Positions 8,927 through 14,925 of a DNA stretch of 14,925 bases are shown one piece after another. Numbering within the stretch: the first letter of the stretch is position 1; each line of letters opens with the position of its first letter. Where the stretch lies: the NCBI GenBank assembly GCA_002292215.1, contig DBBN01000102.1:1-14925 (forward strand), written 5' to 3'. Source of the DNA: Glaciecola sp. UBA983 (lineage in GTDB: Bacteria; Pseudomonadota; Gammaproteobacteria; Enterobacterales; Alteromonadaceae). The position numbers were made by a program, and so were the translations under genes. Under the pieces are notes generated by a model. It made no database searches. It saw only the letters and a list, made by a program, of their open reading frames with translations, and was not told where the DNA came from.

Positions 8927-11080
8927 TTATGCGGTAAAATAGGTTTTGCCAGCGGCAGCCATTTCACGGACACCATCTGAAACTTGATAAATAGGACCTA
9001 AATGTGCGTACTTGTCGGCTAATTCGACGAAGTTAGCTAAACCCATGGTATCGATATAACGGAAAATTCCGCCTCTAAATGGTGGGAAACCAATGCCGTA
9101 AAGTAAGGCTATATCAGCCTCTTCAGGACTACCTATGATCCCTTCTTCCAAACAACGAATAGATTCATTAGCCATTGGAATCATTAAACGCGCAATGACC
9201 TCTTCAGGTGCGAACGCCTGAGTAGCAGCTGCATGCTCTGCGATCATAGCGATAGCGACAGGTGCGGGTGTTTTGCTTGGACGACCGCGTTTATCTTTAC
9301 CGTGGTCATAAAAACCAACTCCGTTCTTTTGCCCTAAACGATTGGCGTTATACATTAATGTGACAGGGTCATTCTCAATTTTGAGCATTCGTTCAGGGAT
9401 GCCATCAGACATCACACTCGCAGCATGATCCGCGGTATCAATACCGACAACATCGAGTAAGAAAGCCGGTCCCATCGGCCAGCCGAACTGTTTTTCCATG
9501 ACTTTATCAACGGCAACAAAATCAGCGCCATCTAAAATTAATCGGCTAAATCCTGCAAAGTACGGAAACAATACACGGTTGATAAAAAAGCCAGGGCAAT
9601 CATTGACGACGATAGGAGTTTTACCCATACGTAATGACATGGCTACAACGGCTGAAATGGTTGCTTCATCCGTCTTTTCACCACGGATAATTTCGACTAG
9701 TGGCATTCTATGTACGGGGTTGAAGAAATGCATGCCACAAAAACGCTCTGGTTTTTGTAACGATTTAGCCAAATGATCAATAGAAATGGTAGATGTGTTA
9801 GACGTGATAATCGCGTCGTCAGCAACATGAGTTTCAGTTTCTGCTAACACGATACCTTTGATTTTTGGATTTTCGACGACCGCTTCAATAACCAAATCTG
9901 CATGACTGATGGCACTGTAATCGAGTGTCGGTGTGATGTTGTTTAGGGTCGAGGCCATAACTGCTGGCGTTACTTTACCGCGTTGCATGCCCTTCTCTAA
10001 GATCCCTGCTGCAGTTGTTAAACCTAAATCCAACGCAGCCGTATTGATATCTTTCATAATGGTTGGCACGCCTTTGACAGCACCCTGATACGCAATACCG
10101 CCACCCATAATACCAGCACCTAAAACGGCGTTTTGTTTGATATCTTTGGTTGCTTGCTTAGCCATTTTCTTACCTTTGGCTTTGACCGCTTGATCCGCTA
10201 AAAAGATCCCGATTTGCGCTTTTGCTGCATCGGTCTTGGCTAGGGTAATAAATCCTTTATGTTCTAACTGCATCGCTTCGGCGCGACCTAATCTAGCTGC
10301 AGCTTCTACTGTGTTAACCATCATGTGTGGTGCAGGGTAATGTTTGCCAACTTTCGCAAATACCATGCCTTTGGCTGTATTAAAACTCATGATCGCTTCA
10401 TTTGGACTCAATGTTAATGGACTAACCTTAGTCTGTTTACGACTTTGCCAATCCAATTTGCCGGCTATTGCGTCGTGTAGCATTGCTTTTGCTGTCGAGA
10501 TAAGTAGATCAGGAGCGACCACTGCATCAATTGCACCATCGGCTAAGGCTTTGTCGGTTTTTTTATTTGCCCCGGTTGTCATCCATTCTAGTGCGGTATC
10601 TGCGCCGATAATGCGAGGTAAACGGACCGTACCACCAAATCCAGGCATGATCCCTAATTTAACTTCGGGTAAACCCACTTGTGCGGTAGTTTCGGCAATT
10701 CTAAAATCACAGACTAATGCCATTTCAAATCCACCACCTAATGCAACGCCGTTAATGGCTGCAATGGTTGGTATAGATAAATCTTCAAAACGGTCAAACA
10801 CTTGGGCAGAAGATTGGATCCATTCCAGCATTTCTTCATCTGAAGCTGCAAACATCGTGGTGAATTCGGTAATATCTGCACCAACGATAAACGCGGGTTT
10901 GGCAGAGTGTACGACGACACCTTTGATACTGCTATCTGCTGCGATGGCTTGGGTAGCGGCATCAAACTCTGCGATAGTTTGACGATCAAATTTATTCACT
11001 GAACCGGCTGCGTTGTAACAAAACTCCGCGATCCCATCTGCATCGACCGTAACGGTGATGTTGGTACCTTCATACATCAT
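8927..11080 (-). CDS. fadB: Fatty acid oxidation complex alpha subunit (enoyl-CoA hydratase / 3-hydroxyacyl-CoA dehydrogenase)
   Basis: Multifunctional aerobic beta-oxidation enzyme of 717 aa (E. coli 729). The N-terminal crotonase domain (1-190) has [11 protein letters not shown] (63-73), the oxyanion region [10 protein letters not shown] with E119, and [14 protein letters not shown] with E139; both acids are at the E. coli positions. The NAD-binding domain starts at about 317 with [13 protein letters not shown] (GxGxxG). The dehydrogenase catalytic His is H451 in CGMHFFNP, with SNTSTISI before it and [14 protein letters not shown] after. The C-terminal 3-hydroxyacyl-CoA dehydrogenase repeat includes the FPPFRGG region. 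Of the two adjacent ATGs the first (11080) matches the MLYKG-type start of E. coli FadB and has AAGGAG 6 nt upstream. It leads the fadBA operon and diverges from slt. Regulation by a FadR-type repressor is suggested by the palindrome just upstream. Confidence 0.97.
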   Translation of the reverse strand: MMYEGTNITVTVDADGIAEFCYNAAGSVNKFDRQTIAEFDAATQAIAADSSIKGVVVHSAKPAFIVGADITEFTTMFAASDEEMLEWIQSSAQVFDRFEDLSIPTIAAINGVALGGGFEMALVCDFRIAETTAQVGLPEVKLGIMPGFGGTVRLPRIIGADTALEWMTTGANKKTDKALADGAIDAVVAPDLLISTAKAMLHDAIAGKLDWQSRKQTKVSPLTLSPNEAIMSFNTAKGMVFAKVGKHYPAPHMMVNTVEAAARLGRAEAMQLEHKGFITLAKTDAAKAQIGIFLADQAVKAKGKKMAKQATKDIKQNAVLGAGIMGGGIAYQGAVKGVPTIMKDINTAALDLGLTTAAGILEKGMQRGKVTPAVMASTLNNITPTLDYSAISHADLVIEAVVENPKIKGIVLAETETHVADDAIITSNTSTISIDHLAKSLQKPERFCGMHFFNPVHRMPLVEIIRGEKTDEATISAVVAMSLRMGKTPIVVNDCPGFFINRVLFPYFAGFSRLILDGADFVAVDKVMEKQFGWPMGPAFLLDVVGIDTADHAASVMSDGIPERMLKIENDPVTLMYNANRLGQKNGVGFYDHGKDKRGRPSKTPAPVAIAMIAEHAAATQAFAPEEVIARLMIPMANESIRCLEEGIIGSPEEADIALLYGIGFPPFRGGIFRYIDTMGLANFVELADKYAHLGPIYQVSDGVREMAAAGKTYFTA

Positions 11081-11090
11081 GATTATCTCC

Positions 11091-11105
11091 TTTGGTTAGA
11101 CCAAA
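11091..11105. promoter_or_regulatory. FadR-like operator upstream of fadB
   Basis: TTTGGTTAGACCAAA is a perfect inverted repeat with 6-bp arms and a 3-nt centre. Its core TGGTTAGACCA matches the FadR consensus TGGTCNGACCA at all but one defined position. It abuts the fadB Shine-Dalgarno sequence, 10 nt upstream of the ATG, which places it in the probable leader, where a bound repressor would block elongation or initiation. FadR control of fadBA by acyl-CoA is established in E. coli; its use here is an inference. Confidence 0.5.
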
Positions 11106-11136
11106 TCTGAATTGTGTAGGGTAAAATTTTTATAGT

Positions 11137-11144
11137 AACTGGTC
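11137..11144. promoter_or_regulatory. Possible FadR half-site in the fadB/slt intergenic region
   Basis: AACTGGTC is an exact match to one arm of the extended FadR consensus (AACTGGTCNGACCAGTT), but the opposite arm (TTATATGTG) does not match. It lies 32 nt from the better palindrome and, on the minus strand, next to an A/T-rich TACTAT stretch that could be the fadB -10 element. It may be a weak second site or chance. Confidence 0.25.
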
Positions 11145-11222
11145 TTATATGTGGTTCTATTGAAAAACAATTTGTCAAACAGTGCAAATGAATTCTATGC
11201 TTAGTGGTGTATAGGTAATACT

Positions 11223-11228
11223 TATAAT
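11223..11228 (+). promoter_or_regulatory. Candidate -10 element for slt
   Basis: A perfect TATAAT lies 39 nt before the GTG start of slt. The sequence at -35 spacing (TTAGTG, 16 nt upstream) is a poor match and no extended -10 TG is present, so this is only a candidate within an A/T-rich region. Confidence 0.3.
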
Positions 11229-11267
11229 AGGTTAAAAATTAATTTTCATTTTTGTGGGAAAACTCAC

Positions 11268-14710
<3,443 letters not shown>

Positions 14711-14722
14711 GTTCGACCTTTG

Positions 14723-14764
14723 CTAGGCGACCTCTTCTAGGCGACCCTATCTAAGCGACCCTAT
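14723..14764. repeat. Three 14-bp tandem repeats over the ispB stop codon
   Basis: CTAGGCGACCTCTT (14723-14736), CTAGGCGACCCTAT (14737-14750) and CTAAGCGACCCTAT (14751-14764) are consecutive 14-bp copies differing at one to four positions, and GTTCGACCTTTG just before them (14711-14722) looks like a decayed fourth. On the minus strand the inner copy encodes the last codons of ispB and its TAG. Because 14 is not a multiple of 3, the three copies place a TAG in each of the three minus-strand frames. Confidence 0.8.
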
Positions 14765-14925
14765 CTACAGATAAATGCGCTAAGCCAATTAGCGCGTCTT
14801 TGTACTGCGATTCGGGGATGATACTCAGGGCTGCAATCGCTTTTTGGGCTTCGTCTAGGGCTTTTTGTTGGGTGTATTCAATCGAACCTGATTGATGCAT
14901 AGCGGTTAAAATAGTGTCTAAATGT
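14751..14925 (-). CDS. ispB: Octaprenyl diphosphate synthase, C-terminal part (5' end outside window)
   Basis: The last 57 codons and stop of a minus-strand gene running in from the right edge. The translation ends ...SGSIEYTQQKALDEAQKAIAALSIIPESQYKDALIGLAHLSVDRVA, matching the end of E. coli IspB (GSLEWTRQRAEEEADKAIAAL..., REALIGLAHIAVQR). IspB is the trans-polyprenyl synthase that builds the C40 side chain of ubiquinone and menaquinone from FPP and IPP. Only the terminal helices are visible; the DDxxD motifs lie outside. The stop codon falls in a tandem repeat. It converges on pepQ with a 49-nt gap. Confidence 0.85.
   Translation of the reverse strand, partial: HLDTILTAMHQSGSIEYTQQKALDEAQKAIAALSIIPESQYKDALIGLAHLSVDRVA

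Noticed and set aside
10344..10982. 212-codon plus-strand open frame opposite fadB
   Set aside because: It lies wholly antisense to a fadB with intact catalytic motifs, has no family-like motif and no ribosome binding site; it is a shadow.
11144..11178. fadB promoter made of TTGACA (11173-11178) and TATAAG (11144-11149) on the minus strand
   Set aside because: The spacer is 23 nt, too long for a sigma-70 promoter.

Overview
This window comes from a Gram-negative, low-to-moderate-GC gammaproteobacterium, probably a marine Shewanella/Moritella/Alteromonadales-like lineage. The evidence is a FadB of enteric type with an adjoining FadA, a PepQ of the E. coli length, an IspB C-terminus, and a GlcNAc cluster (BadF-type kinase, NagA, FucP-like permease) of the kind described in Shewanella. 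The genus is an inference. All recognisable genes look chromosomal; I see no phage, transposon, CRISPR array, tRNA or rRNA.

Layout. Positions 1-1668 (minus) hold a partial gene for an AsmA-like inner-membrane-anchored protein resembling TIGR03545, cut at its C-terminus. Positions 1761-3285 (minus) hold an exported serine hydrolase of the beta-lactamase/PBP fold whose reading frame is split at a run of eight A (eight T on the coding strand). Diverging from it, 3332-6766 (plus) is a tightly overlapping operon: GlcNAc kinase (nagK), GlcNAc-6-P deacetylase (nagA) and a sugar:H+ symporter (nagP-like). Together they take up GlcNAc, phosphorylate it and deacetylate it to glucosamine-6-P; the deaminase nagB is not in the window. 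At 6820-7689 (plus) is a membrane-anchored, diverged glycerophosphodiester-phosphodiesterase-like protein. It converges on fadA, with a 36-nt hairpin between them.

Positions 7745-11080 (minus) are the fadBA operon, the two-subunit beta-oxidation complex, preceded by a FadR-like palindrome just upstream of the fadB ribosome binding site. Diverging from fadB are slt (11268-13334, lytic transglycosylase) and pepQ (13370-14701, proline dipeptidase). The fadB/pepQ divergence is familiar from enterics, but here slt lies between them. pepQ ends in an intrinsic terminator and converges on the 3' end of ispB (14751 to the window edge, minus). A 14-bp tandem repeat covers the ispB stop codon.

No complete undescribed system is evident. 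The points most worth a second look are the homopolymer frameshift in the beta-lactamase-like gene, the TIGR03545-like protein, the tandem repeat at the ispB stop and the FadR-like site over the fadB leader.
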